From the NCBI GenBank assembly GCA_016935365.1, contig JAFGRB010000164.1:1-51949 (forward strand): a DNA stretch of 51,949 bases, written 5' to 3'. This DNA comes from Deltaproteobacteria bacterium. Lineage in GTDB: Bacteria > Myxococcota > B64-G9. The translations under genes were made by a program, and so were the position numbers. Below the pieces are notes generated by a model. That model worked only from the letters and a program-made list of their open reading frames with translations, did not search any database and was not told the DNA's origin. Below are positions 15,914 to 24,790 of the stretch, piece by piece (the first letter of the stretch is position 1; each line of letters opens with the position of its first letter).

Positions 15914-18670
15914 TCACAGCTCGTCCTGGTACTTCTTCAACTTTCTCCACAGCGTGTTGTACCCGATCGCCAGATCCTTGGCCGCCGCCTTCTTGTTGCC
16001 GGCGTGCTTTTCCAGCACGCTCATGATGTAGGCCTTCTCCACCTCGGCAAGGGTCATGGACTTCTCGACCCCATCGAGCACGCAGGGCAGATCCCGCTCG
16101 TCCATGACCAGCTGGAAGTCATCCACTCGCAGGTTCCTGCTTCGGGAGCGGATCACCGCCCTCTCGATCGCGTTCTCCAGCTCCCGCACATTGCCCGGCC
16201 AGCGGTACTCGAGAAGGAAGCGCTCTGCCTCCGGGGAGAAGAACGGCAAGGGCCTGTCCTCCTTGGCCGCGAACTTCTGGCAGAACTCGCGCGCCAGCAG
16301 CAGGATATCCTCCTTGCGCTCCCGGAGCGGCGGCACATGGATCGCGATCACGTTCAGGCGATGGTAGAGGTCCTCCCGGAACAGCCCCTCACGCATGCGC
16401 GCCTGCAGGTCCTTGTTCGTGGCGGCCAGGATGCGTACATCGACCTCGATCACGCGGCTGCTGCCGAGCGGGACCACCTCGCCTTCCTGCAAGGTGCGCA
16501 GCAGCTTCTTCTGCATCTCGAGGCTCATGTCGCCGACTTCGTCGAGTAGCAGCGTTCCCCCATCCGCAGTCTCGAACAGCCCCTTGCGCGCACTGCTCGC
16601 GCCGGTGTAGGAGCCCTTGGCATGCCCGAACAGCTCGCTCTCGAGCAGGTTGTCATTGAAGGCGGCGCAGTTGACCCGCACGAACTCCCTGTCCCGCCTC
16701 GGGCTATTGCGATGGATGGCCTCGGCCACGAGCTCCTTGCCCGTGCCGTTTTCTCCCAGGATGAGCACCGTGGCGGACGATGATGCCACGCGTACGATTT
16801 CCTCCTGGACCTTGCGTATCTGCGGGCTCTGCCCGACCATGTTGGCGAACGACGCGCGGGCGACCTCTTTCTGGAGCTGGTCTACCTCTCGCTGTAACTG
16901 CCGCTGCTTGTCCTTCTCGGCCAGAAGCAGCTTGCTCTGCGCTTGCTTGAGCTCCAGGTTGCGCCGCTCCAGCTCCCCGATGCTCTCCTTCAGGCTGCGG
17001 GTCATCTCGGCGAAGGACCGGGCCAGGTCGCCGATCTCGTCCCGGCCCAGATCCGGGATCGCCGTGTCGAGCTGGCCGCTGCCGATCCGGCGCGCCGCCT
17101 CGCCCAGAGAGCGGATCGGCCGCGTCAAGCCATGGGCGAAGAGCACGGCCAGGCCCATGACCAGAAGGACGACGAAGAGCATCGGGAAGTAGATCGACTG
17201 CCGAAGGCGGGTCGTCTCCCTGGCGATGTCCGCATTCATCTTGCGCAGCAAGACGATGAACTTGTCCACCCGCGTGCCCATCATGACGCCGCCGAAGATC
17301 CCGTACTTCGCGTAGTCGCCCGAGTCGTAGAGGATCGGGCTGTAGACCCGCGTGCGCAGGACCCCCGCCAGGTTGTTGCTCGTGGCGAGCCCTGTCCGCT
17401 TGGCCCGGGTCTCCAGGACGACAGCGTGATAGCCTTGGCCCATCTTCCAGTCCAGCTGGAGGAGATTGACCGGTATCCGTCCGACCATCACCTCGCTGCG
17501 GCTCGTCTTGCCCGTGTAGGCGGGCACGAGCCGTTTGCCGTCGGCCTCCAAGCCGCGAATGTTCCAGAGCTTCGGGTGGGTGATGATCCAGCCCTCGTCG
17601 TCGAACAGGTAGGTGTAGTCCGCATCGCGATAGCCCGCAAAGACGGTCGCATCTTCCTCCATGGCCTTGATGTGCTGGCTGAACTGGCTCAGATGCAGGT
17701 GATCGAGGCCGAGGGCCACCACGCCGGCGGGGCTGCCGTCCGGCTGGGCTACTTTCATGGCGAAGCGGAAAACGCCATCGTAGCGCTGGCCCTCGACCAC
17801 GTCCTCGGGTGCCAGGCTGTCGATGAGCTGCTTGAGCTCGAGCTCGCGCGCCTGGAGCTCCTCCGGGGCGACGCGCTCCGGCTCCTGGACCAGGATGTGC
17901 GGCTCCCGGCCGGCCGCCTTGTATACGAGCACGTTGCCCTGCTCGGAGCGGAAGGAGTTGACGTACTCCACCTCCCCGGCCGCCCGTAGCATCTCGAACA
18001 GCAGGAAGCGGTAGATGCTCTTGGCCTGCTCGTCTTTGTTCTTCAGCTGGGGGATGAGCCTCTCGATCCCGAGCTGCTCGATCCGATTGACGTGAAAGCC
18101 GTTCAGGTGGGAGACGTAGATCTCGCCCTGCTCGCGCTTCATCGCCTCCAGGAAGTAACGCTCGCAGCGATAGGTCGTATTGGAGGGTTCGCTGACGTCA
18201 CGAAGCTGCTCGGGCTCGACCGGCCGCCCGCGTACGACGAGGATCCGCTCCTGCCCCGATGGCTCGATGAAGCTGACCTCCTTGTACAGCAGCGCCGTGG
18301 TCCGCTCGTCGACGATCGCGGCGTTGGAGCCCGCGCGGATCCAGACCGGTCGCTTGTGGCTGTTGGCGAAGTCGGTAAAGGCCACCGGCGTCTTCGGCAA
18401 GCGGGCGAGCGCGCGAAGGTCCTGCTCACAGGCGTGCAGGAAGTCGGACACCCGTCCGGCGATCCGCTGGGCCCGATGCTCGTAGAGCTGGCTGGTCCTG
18501 CTGGCCAGCTCCTTGACGTCCTCCATCTGGAGGCTGACGACGAGCTCGACCGCCAGCAGCGGCACGACCGAGAGCAGAAAGAAGGCGCCCAGGACCTTCC
18601 AGTAGAGGGAATGGCTCATCCGGCGCATGCGCGTTGATCTCGTTTCCTTGCCCGCCACGCTCTCGTCCAC
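15914..18670 (-). CDS. Membrane-bound sigma-54-dependent transcriptional activator with periplasmic sensor domain
   Basis: 918 residues. Two transmembrane helices (about 24-46 and 496-517) enclose a roughly 450-residue periplasmic sensor, probably of the Cache class. A HAMP domain (about 518-570), a coiled coil (570-603), an AAA+ domain (605-835; Walker A GENGTGKE, loop GSYTGA in place of the usual GAFTGA) and a Fis-type helix-turn-helix (875-915, AAAKDLAIGYNTLWRKLKKY) follow. There is no receiver domain, so signal sensing and transcription activation are in one chain at the membrane. The start used is GTG 18670; ATG 18628 or 18619 are alternatives since no strong ribosome site is seen. Follows the kinase gene by 20 bases and probably drives the sigma-54 promoter at 15772. 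Confidence 0.88.
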   Translation of the reverse strand: MDESVAGKETRSTRMRRMSHSLYWKVLGAFFLLSVVPLLAVELVVSLQMEDVKELASRTSQLYEHRAQRIAGRVSDFLHACEQDLRALARLPKTPVAFTDFANSHKRPVWIRAGSNAAIVDERTTALLYKEVSFIEPSGQERILVVRGRPVEPEQLRDVSEPSNTTYRCERYFLEAMKREQGEIYVSHLNGFHVNRIEQLGIERLIPQLKNKDEQAKSIYRFLLFEMLRAAGEVEYVNSFRSEQGNVLVYKAAGREPHILVQEPERVAPEELQARELELKQLIDSLAPEDVVEGQRYDGVFRFAMKVAQPDGSPAGVVALGLDHLHLSQFSQHIKAMEEDATVFAGYRDADYTYLFDDEGWIITHPKLWNIRGLEADGKRLVPAYTGKTSRSEVMVGRIPVNLLQLDWKMGQGYHAVVLETRAKRTGLATSNNLAGVLRTRVYSPILYDSGDYAKYGIFGGVMMGTRVDKFIVLLRKMNADIARETTRLRQSIYFPMLFVVLLVMGLAVLFAHGLTRPIRSLGEAARRIGSGQLDTAIPDLGRDEIGDLARSFAEMTRSLKESIGELERRNLELKQAQSKLLLAEKDKQRQLQREVDQLQKEVARASFANMVGQSPQIRKVQEEIVRVASSSATVLILGENGTGKELVAEAIHRNSPRRDREFVRVNCAAFNDNLLESELFGHAKGSYTGASSARKGLFETADGGTLLLDEVGDMSLEMQKKLLRTLQEGEVVPLGSSRVIEVDVRILAATNKDLQARMREGLFREDLYHRLNVIAIHVPPLRERKEDILLLAREFCQKFAAKEDRPLPFFSPEAERFLLEYRWPGNVRELENAIERAVIRSRSRNLRVDDFQLVMDERDLPCVLDGVEKSMTLAEVEKAYIMSVLEKHAGNKKAAAKDLAIGYNTLWRKLKKYQDEL

Positions 18671-18690
18671 CCCACGGCCGACATGTCAGC

Positions 18691-20388
18691 TCAGCCGGTC
18701 TTCCCTTCCCGAGCAGGGGCATCCATCCGCTCGATCTTGCTGGCGCTCAGCGGAAGCTCGACCTGGAAACAGCTTCCCACGCCTTGCGTGCTGGTCACCG
18801 AGATACGGCCCCGGTGGTGCTCGACGATTCTCCGGACGATGCTGAGCCCCAGTCCCGTACCCTTGCCCGCCGACTTGGTCGTATAGAACGGCTCGAATAT
18901 CCGCTCGAGATCCCGCTCTGGAATGCCGCTGCCTGTATCCGAGATGCTCACGCCGACCACGTCCGGCTTGGCGATGCTGGTGGCGACCGTCAGCTCCCCG
19001 CCTCCCTCCATGGACTGGCAGGAGTTCGTGATCAAGTTGATGAGCAGCTGCAGGATCTGGCTCCGGTTGGCGACCAGCATGGGGATGTTCGGCGCCAGAT
19101 CCTGGATGACGCGCACGTCGTGCTTGCGGATCGTATGCTCGCAGAAGCTCAGTCCCTGTGCGACCAGGTCGTTGAACGCGATCGGCTCGGGCTCCTCCGC
19201 GGACGGCCGTCCGTATGAGACGAGATCTCGGGTCAGCTTCTGGATCCGCTGGGCACCCTCCATGATCTTGCCCATTTTCTCCGCGTCCGACTCGTCCCCC
19301 AGGCCGCCGTGCATCTTCTTCATCAAGTACTCGGAGTAGACAGAGATCGACGTCAGCGGATTGTTCAGCTCGTGGACCACGCCGGCGGCCAGCTTGCCCA
19401 GCGTCGCCATCTTCTCCGCCTCGATGACCTGTTTCTCGAGCGCGCGCACTTGGGTCATGTCCTGGCCCACGAGGATCAGGCTGTCGATCTCGCCAGCCCG
19501 GTCCCTGAGAGTCGCCAGGCTGAAGACCATCTGCACGAGTTGCCCGTCACGATTGCGCATCCGGGTCTCCACGCCAGCCGGGGAGGCCTCGCCGGCGATG
19601 GTCTTCGAAATCTCCTCGGCGAAGCGGTCCTGCTCGTCACCGGGGATCCACATGAAGAGGTCCCGGGCCAGCACCTGCTCCTTTGGAAAACCCAGCAACC
19701 GCTCCATGGCCTGATTGAAGACGAGGATCTGGCGATTCATGTCGGTGACGACGATCAGGGCGTTGGCCTGCTCGAGCACGCTGGCCATGTAGTCCTTCAA
19801 GTAGGCGGTCTCGTCGAGAAGACGCTGGTTTCGAATGGCCATGGCCAGCTGGTTGGCCAGCGAGATGAGCAGCATCTCGTCGTCGTCGTCCAGCGGTGCG
19901 TCCGCGTGCCCCTCCAGCTGAATGGCTCCAAAGAGCTGGTTGTCCGCGACCAGGGGCACGTGGATGGCGTGCGTGCTCGACTCGAACAGGGCCGGCGGCT
20001 CCTCGATCACCTCCACGTAGTGCGCCTGCTCGATGGCGGGATCCAGCCTGGTCTTGACCAGGGCCCGGCGGGAGAGGTGGATCCGCCCGGCCGCGCCAGG
20101 ATGGATGGGCCCCCGGAAGTCGACCAGGGTGGGCATGTGCGTTTTCGGATCCGCCAACTGGACGAGGTAGTGGACATCGGGGAACAGGGCCCGGACCGAG
20201 TCGACGATCATGCTCAGGATCTCTTCCTGGCCGGCTCCCAGGCTGAGCTCCTTGCCGAGGCCCATGAAGACCTTCTGGACTTGCCGGGCATGCTTCAGCT
20301 GCGCCAGCGCATCCCGCAGGCGTTCATTCGCCTCGCCGATGGGGTCATAGCCCTGCTCCATGACTTCGACCGTCTCCCCCCCGATCAT
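18691..20388 (-). CDS. Sensor histidine kinase (GAF-PAS-HisKA-HATPase)
   Basis: 565 residues, soluble. A short N-terminal coiled segment is followed by a GAF domain (about 50-200), a PAS domain (about 205-330), the HisKA helix with phospho-acceptor His in GVVHELNNPLTS, and an intact HATPase domain with N-box LINLITNSCQ, G1 ISDTGSGIPE and G2 GKGTGLGLSI. It lies between the ATPase-less kinase-like gene and the sigma-54 activator with gaps of about 20 bases. No receiver protein with an acceptor Asp is encoded in this cluster, so its partner is unknown. Confidence 0.9.
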   Translation of the reverse strand: MIGGETVEVMEQGYDPIGEANERLRDALAQLKHARQVQKVFMGLGKELSLGAGQEEILSMIVDSVRALFPDVHYLVQLADPKTHMPTLVDFRGPIHPGAAGRIHLSRRALVKTRLDPAIEQAHYVEVIEEPPALFESSTHAIHVPLVADNQLFGAIQLEGHADAPLDDDDEMLLISLANQLAMAIRNQRLLDETAYLKDYMASVLEQANALIVVTDMNRQILVFNQAMERLLGFPKEQVLARDLFMWIPGDEQDRFAEEISKTIAGEASPAGVETRMRNRDGQLVQMVFSLATLRDRAGEIDSLILVGQDMTQVRALEKQVIEAEKMATLGKLAAGVVHELNNPLTSISVYSEYLMKKMHGGLGDESDAEKMGKIMEGAQRIQKLTRDLVSYGRPSAEEPEPIAFNDLVAQGLSFCEHTIRKHDVRVIQDLAPNIPMLVANRSQILQLLINLITNSCQSMEGGGELTVATSIAKPDVVGVSISDTGSGIPERDLERIFEPFYTTKSAGKGTGLGLSIVRRIVEHHRGRISVTSTQGVGSCFQVELPLSASKIERMDAPAREGKTG

Positions 20389-20410
20389 CGCTATGTATGC
20401 CTCCGCCTGC

Positions 20411-22018
20411 TCAGTCCGGCTCGGATGCTCGGTCCAGATCCACGATCCGCTGGCCGCCCACGTAGGACTTGGTCTCGTAACGGGTGATCCGGCCTATCTT
20501 GCGAACGATCTCGGCCATGCGCTCCGTCTCGGAGATGATGATGTCGATGATCCGAGCCATGGCCTCCGCGTCGCCCATCTTCCTCCGGGCCATCTCCGCG
20601 TAACCCATCACGGAGGTCAGCGGCTGGTTCAGCTCGTGTGCCGTGGCACCCGCCAGCTCCGCAATCATGGCCTGCTGCTCGCTGCGCATCAGCTGCTCCT
20701 GGGCCTGGCTGAGCTTGCGTTCGATTCTTAGCCGCTCCCGCAGATCGGTGAAGATGCCAGCCGTGGCCACCTCCTTGCCATCATCCACGACCATCCATGC
20801 GGTCAGCTCGATCGGGATGCGCTCCCCGCTGCTGGCCACCACCTCCTTGCGGGTCGTGTTCAGCTTGCCAAACCCGCCGTTGCTTTCCCCTCGAAGCAAC
20901 TGCATGACCTCGTGTGCGACGCCCTCCGCGTAGAGCTTGGTCACGTGCATCGAGCCCACCACATCCTCGGCTCGATAGCCCAGCATCCGCTCGGCACCCT
21001 TGTTGAAGAGGATCACGCGCCCCTTCATGTCGGCTGCGATGATCGCATCGACCGACGAGTCGATCACGCTCTCGAAGAACTGCTTCGTGCGCTTCAACTC
21101 GTTGGCGATACGCACGTTGCGCAGCGCCAGCGCCACAGCGGCCGCCACCGCATTGGCGAAGAAGATGTCTCGGGTGCGCAGCGCCCGCTGGAAGCGCTCG
21201 GAGCGCAGGAACAGCAGCCCGTCGACGCTGTCGTCGTGGACCATCGGAAAGAGCGCCAGCGATCCGATGCCCTTGCTGACCAGCGTGGGCAGGATGCCCT
21301 TGAGCGCGGGGTGATCCTCGACCCTGTGGACGACCAGGGGCCGGCGGGTGCGAATGACCTCCTGGAACTCGGGGTAGGCATCGATCTGGATGAACAGATC
21401 CTGGACGGAGGCATCCTCGCTCGCGGCCACGATCTGGGCCATGGTGCCCTCGGGCGGGAAAAGCACCACCGCGCAGCGATCCACGTGCAGCACGTCCGCG
21501 GTCCTCACCGCCACCAGGTGCAGCAGCTCGTGAAGATCCAGCGAGGAGGCCAGCAGGCGGGTGAGCTCCAGCAGCGCGTCCTGCCCCCGCGCGTCGCCGC
21601 TATCGGTCCCCCGGCCGCGGAGCAAGCGGTACTTGATCCGAGCGGCGAGCTCTCTCAAATCGAACGGCGCGACCAGCCCGTCGTCCGCCCCGCACTCGAA
21701 CGCCCGACCGAGCTCGACGAGGTCCGCCACCTGGACCAGCACCGGCGTGCGCGCGGTGGCCGAGTCCGACTTGAGCGCCTGGCAGACGAGCGCTCCGTCC
21801 AGCTCGTCCCTGAAAGTCCGGACCACGACCGCGCTCGGATCGAACTTGCGCGCGAGCTGCAGGCCGCTCTCCACGCTCTCGGCCCCCTCGAGCTCGAACT
21901 CCGAGCCCAGCACGGACGCCAGCCGCTGCCGCGTATCCGAACCCTTCTCGATCACCAGTATCCGCAGCTTGCTCTCGGGCACGAAGAGCAGCGTAACACG
22001 GAGCCGGTCAGCGGGCAA
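20411..22018 (-). CDS. Kinase-like protein with pseudo-receiver, GAF, PAS and HisKA but no ATPase domain
   Basis: 535 residues. Residues about 18-130 look like a receiver fold, but the segment normally carrying the acceptor Asp reads FDPSAVVVRTF, so it cannot be phosphorylated conventionally. A GAF domain (about 145-320), a PAS domain (about 330-450) and a HisKA helix (ATAHELNQPLTSVMGYAE) follow. The protein ends about 50 residues after the His helix, where an HATPase domain should begin. A normal stop and the next gene 22 bases later argue against a sequencing break. It could be phosphorylated in trans or act as a dimerising regulator of the neighbouring kinase. Start is TTG 22018, with GTG 21982 as alternative. 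Confidence 0.85.
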   Translation of the reverse strand: MPADRLRVTLLFVPESKLRILVIEKGSDTRQRLASVLGSEFELEGAESVESGLQLARKFDPSAVVVRTFRDELDGALVCQALKSDSATARTPVLVQVADLVELGRAFECGADDGLVAPFDLRELAARIKYRLLRGRGTDSGDARGQDALLELTRLLASSLDLHELLHLVAVRTADVLHVDRCAVVLFPPEGTMAQIVAASEDASVQDLFIQIDAYPEFQEVIRTRRPLVVHRVEDHPALKGILPTLVSKGIGSLALFPMVHDDSVDGLLFLRSERFQRALRTRDIFFANAVAAAVALALRNVRIANELKRTKQFFESVIDSSVDAIIAADMKGRVILFNKGAERMLGYRAEDVVGSMHVTKLYAEGVAHEVMQLLRGESNGGFGKLNTTRKEVVASSGERIPIELTAWMVVDDGKEVATAGIFTDLRERLRIERKLSQAQEQLMRSEQQAMIAELAGATAHELNQPLTSVMGYAEMARRKMGDAEAMARIIDIIISETERMAEIVRKIGRITRYETKSYVGGQRIVDLDRASEPD

Positions 22019-22073
22019 GTCAAGCCTTCGGCCACCCGCCCAGAAAACAAAGACATATCCCAGTCAGGGGTAG

Positions 22074-22263
22074 CTAGTTTATCTCTGCCAGTGGATTTTC
22101 CCAGCGTAGCTGTTGGAAACGGGCGAAGTCACCATCTGATGAGCAAAGCACAAGACCATGCTCTATGGCGAGCGCGGCCATATGGGCATCGGCGCGCAGC
22201 AGGGTGCTGGGGGTACTCGCATACCTTCGCGTACAACAAGAGGTTGGCGTCGATGAGTATCAC
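22074..22263 (-). pseudogene. Remnant of VapC-like PIN-domain toxin, internally deleted and frameshifted
   Basis: A GTG at 22263, overlapping the antitoxin stop (GTGA), opens with VILIDANLLLYA, the PIN-domain N-terminus with its first catalytic Asp. About 13 codons in, the match jumps; a second frame then encodes RADAHMAALAIEHGLVLCSS followed by DGDFARFQQLRWENPL and a TAG at 22074, which is the VapC C-terminus. The middle of the domain (roughly 70-90 codons compared with about 130-140 in the family) is missing and the two ends are in different frames. The toxin is therefore inactive. The region is visibly less GC-rich than its neighbours. Confidence 0.8.
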
Positions 22264-22511
22264 CGATACCGTTCCCCCTCGGCCACTGCAATCACCTCGG
22301 CGATGTTATCCATGTTCTGCAGTCGCGGTTCACCCAGAGAGACGGGCTGGATGCGGTATGGCTTCTCGGATCTTTCCCGCTTTCCAGTCATGGCTGACAG
22401 CCCGAGACGTAGCGCCTCGTTGACCACACGCTTGAGCGGTTGGCGATTCCGCCGGCAGATATCGCGTAGCATGCGGTCGACATCCTCTTCCAGGCTGAGG
22501 GTGGTTCTCAT
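22260..22511 (-). CDS. VapB-type ribbon-helix-helix antitoxin
   Basis: 83 residues: an N-terminal ribbon-helix-helix DNA-binding segment (MRTTLSLEEDVDRMLRDICR), the helix RVVNEALRLGL, and a C-terminal tail that would have wrapped the toxin. It is intact while its toxin partner downstream is broken. No ribosome site precedes the ATG; the predicted transcription start is at or next to the start codon, so the mRNA is probably leaderless. Two direct repeats over the promoter suggest self-repression. Confidence 0.85.
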   Translation of the reverse strand: MRTTLSLEEDVDRMLRDICRRNRQPLKRVVNEALRLGLSAMTGKRERSEKPYRIQPVSLGEPRLQNMDNIAEVIAVAEGERYR

Positions 22512-22546
22512 GCCTTGATGCTAAGGGAATGATGCCTTGATGTCAA
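22510..22546 (-). promoter_or_regulatory. Promoter with two operator repeats of the antitoxin gene
   Basis: Minus strand TTGACA (22541-22546), 17 bases, TAGCAT (22518-22523); the start would fall at about 22511, the A of the start codon. CATCAAGGCAT occurs twice (22532-22542 and 22510-22520), 22 bases apart, i.e. about two helical turns. One copy overlaps the -35 box and the other the -10 box and start codon, the usual arrangement for a ribbon-helix-helix autorepressor. Confidence 0.65.
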
Positions 22547-22576
22547 CCGACAGCAAAGACCTGCAATGGGTTGCGA

Positions 22577-24790
22577 TCAATCGGCCCGCAGGATCAGCGC
22601 GCCGATCGGCGGCAGGGTCAGCTCCAGGCTGAAGGGGTGGCCGTGCATGGGGCGCGTGCGGGTGTGGACGCCACCGCCGTTGCCGACGTTGCTGCCCCCG
22701 TAGACCGCGGCGTCCGAGTTGATCAGCTCGCGGTACCAGCTGGGGCGCGGGGCGCCGATGCGGTAGCCCTGGCGCACGACCGGCGTGAGGTTGAGCACGA
22801 CCAGCAGGTCGCGCCCCTCTCCCCAGCGCACGTAGGATACCACCCCGGTGTCGGCGTCGTTGCAGTCGATCCAGTGGAAGCCGGTCGGCTCGAGCTCCTG
22901 CGCCCAAAGGGCCGGCTCTTGCCGGTAGAGCTGGCCGAGATCCCGGACGAAGCGCTGCAGCCCCGCCCGCTCGGGCTCGCCGGCCTCGTGCCAGTCCAGG
23001 CTGGTGTCGAAGTTCCATTCGCGGCCCTGGCCGAACTCGGCTCCCATGAACAGGAGCTTCTTGCCCGGGTGGGTGAAGAGGTAGGCGTACAGCGTGCGCA
23101 GGTTGGCCAGCCGCTGCCAGTGATCGCCGGGCATCTTGTCGTACAGCGAGCCCTTGCCCTGGGCCACCTCGTCGTGGGACAGCGGCAGGATGAAGTTCTC
23201 GCTGTACTGGTAGAGCATGCCGAAGGTCAGATCGTTGTGGTGATAGCGCCGGTGGACGGGGTCCTTGTGGAAGTAGCGCAGGGTGTCGTTCATCCAGCCC
23301 ATGTCCCACTTGAACCCGAAGCCCAGGCCGCCGAGGTGCACCGGCCGCGTCACCCCGGCGAAAGAGGTCGACTCCTCGGCCACGGTGAAGGCGCCGGGGA
23401 AGTGCGCGTAGACCTCGGTGTTGAACTCCCGCAGGAAGCTCAACGCCTCCAGGTTCTCCTTGCCGCCGTACTGGTTGGGCACCCACTGGCCTGGGCCGCG
23501 GCTGTAGTCGAGGTAGATCATCGACGCCACCGCGTCGACCCGCAACCCGTCGATGTGGAAGCAGTCCAGCCAGTACAGGGCGTTGGACAGCAGGTAGTTG
23601 CGCACCTCGTTGCGCCCGTAGTTGAAGATCAGCGTGCCCCAGTCCTGGTGCTCGCCCTGTCGGGGGTCGGCGTGCTCGTACAGGGCCGTGCCGTCGAAGT
23701 AGCGCAGCGAGAAGTCGTCCTTGGGGAAGTGGCCCGGGACCCAGTCCACGATCACGCCGATCCCGTTGCGGTGCAAGGTGTCGATCAGGAAGCACAGGTC
23801 CTCGGGCGTGCCGTAGCGGCAGGTCGGCGAGAAGTAGCCCGTGACCTGGTAGCCCCAGGAGGGATCGAAGGCGTGCTCGGCCACCGGCATGAGCTCGAGG
23901 AAGTTGAAGCCGTGGGACTTGAGGTGATCGACGAGCCGGGGAGCCAGCTCCCGGTAGCTCAGCCAGCGGTTGCCCTCGTCCGGAGAGCGCATCCACGAGC
24001 CCAGGTGGACCTCGTAGATGGACATCGGGCCATGTCTCAGGTCGCGCCTGGCCCGCTCCGCCATCCAGTCGCCATCGCCCCAGTCGTGGCGGGGCAGGCC
24101 CCAGATCACCGAGCCCGTCTTCGGGCGCAGCTCCATGGCGAAGGCGAAGGGATCGGACTTGATCCGCAAACGCCCGTCGTGGGTCATGATCTCGTATTTA
24201 TACAGCTCCCCGCGCCCCAGGCCGGGCACGAACAGCTCCCAGATCCCGGATGCCCCCATCAAGCGCATGGGGTAGAGCCGGCCATCCCAGTTGTTGAAGT
24301 TGCCGATCAGGCTGACCCGGCGGGCATTGGGAGCCCAGACCGAGAACGACACCCCGTCTACCCCATCCACGGTCCGCAGATGCGCGCCCATCTTCTCGTA
24401 GAGACGCAGGTGCCGCCCCTCTCCCGCCAGGTGGAGATCCACGTCGCCCAGCGTGGGCATGAAACGGTAAGGATCCTGCCGCGTGTGCTCGGCGCCATCC
24501 GAGAAGGTGAAACGGATCGTGTAGTCCAGCTCTGCATGCCGCGCGCCGGGCACGAAGACCGCAAACAGGCCGCGCTCCACGGGCTCCATCTCGAGCGCCT
24601 TGCCGGACACGAGCAGCTCTGCCCGCCGGGCGTCCGGGTGGTAGGCCCGAACGCAGAGTCCCTTGCCCGCCCGGGTGCGCATCGCGTGCGCACCGAGCAA
24701 GGCGTGCGGATCCCCGCAGTGATCGTCGAGCAGCGATCTCAGCAGTCCCGAATCCACTTCGGCCAGGAGGGGGTGGATGTCACTCGCCAT
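22577..24790 (-). CDS. glgB: 1,4-alpha-glucan branching enzyme
   Basis: 737 residues, the normal full length. An N-terminal extra domain and a CBM48 module (SFSVWAPNARRVSLIGNFNNWDG) precede the GH13 barrel. Catalytic residues can be placed: nucleophile Asp near 418 in DGLRVDAVASM, acid/base Glu near 470 in FTVAEESTSF, and the conserved LPLSHDEV near 538. It makes the alpha-1,6 branches of glycogen. Its start overlaps the end of larC by 11 bases, so it is co-translated as the last gene of the long operon. No glgA, glgC or glgP is in the window. Confidence 0.96.
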   Translation of the reverse strand: MASDIHPLLAEVDSGLLRSLLDDHCGDPHALLGAHAMRTRAGKGLCVRAYHPDARRAELLVSGKALEMEPVERGLFAVFVPGARHAELDYTIRFTFSDGAEHTRQDPYRFMPTLGDVDLHLAGEGRHLRLYEKMGAHLRTVDGVDGVSFSVWAPNARRVSLIGNFNNWDGRLYPMRLMGASGIWELFVPGLGRGELYKYEIMTHDGRLRIKSDPFAFAMELRPKTGSVIWGLPRHDWGDGDWMAERARRDLRHGPMSIYEVHLGSWMRSPDEGNRWLSYRELAPRLVDHLKSHGFNFLELMPVAEHAFDPSWGYQVTGYFSPTCRYGTPEDLCFLIDTLHRNGIGVIVDWVPGHFPKDDFSLRYFDGTALYEHADPRQGEHQDWGTLIFNYGRNEVRNYLLSNALYWLDCFHIDGLRVDAVASMIYLDYSRGPGQWVPNQYGGKENLEALSFLREFNTEVYAHFPGAFTVAEESTSFAGVTRPVHLGGLGFGFKWDMGWMNDTLRYFHKDPVHRRYHHNDLTFGMLYQYSENFILPLSHDEVAQGKGSLYDKMPGDHWQRLANLRTLYAYLFTHPGKKLLFMGAEFGQGREWNFDTSLDWHEAGEPERAGLQRFVRDLGQLYRQEPALWAQELEPTGFHWIDCNDADTGVVSYVRWGEGRDLLVVLNLTPVVRQGYRIGAPRPSWYRELINSDAAVYGGSNVGNGGGVHTRTRPMHGHPFSLELTLPPIGALILRAD

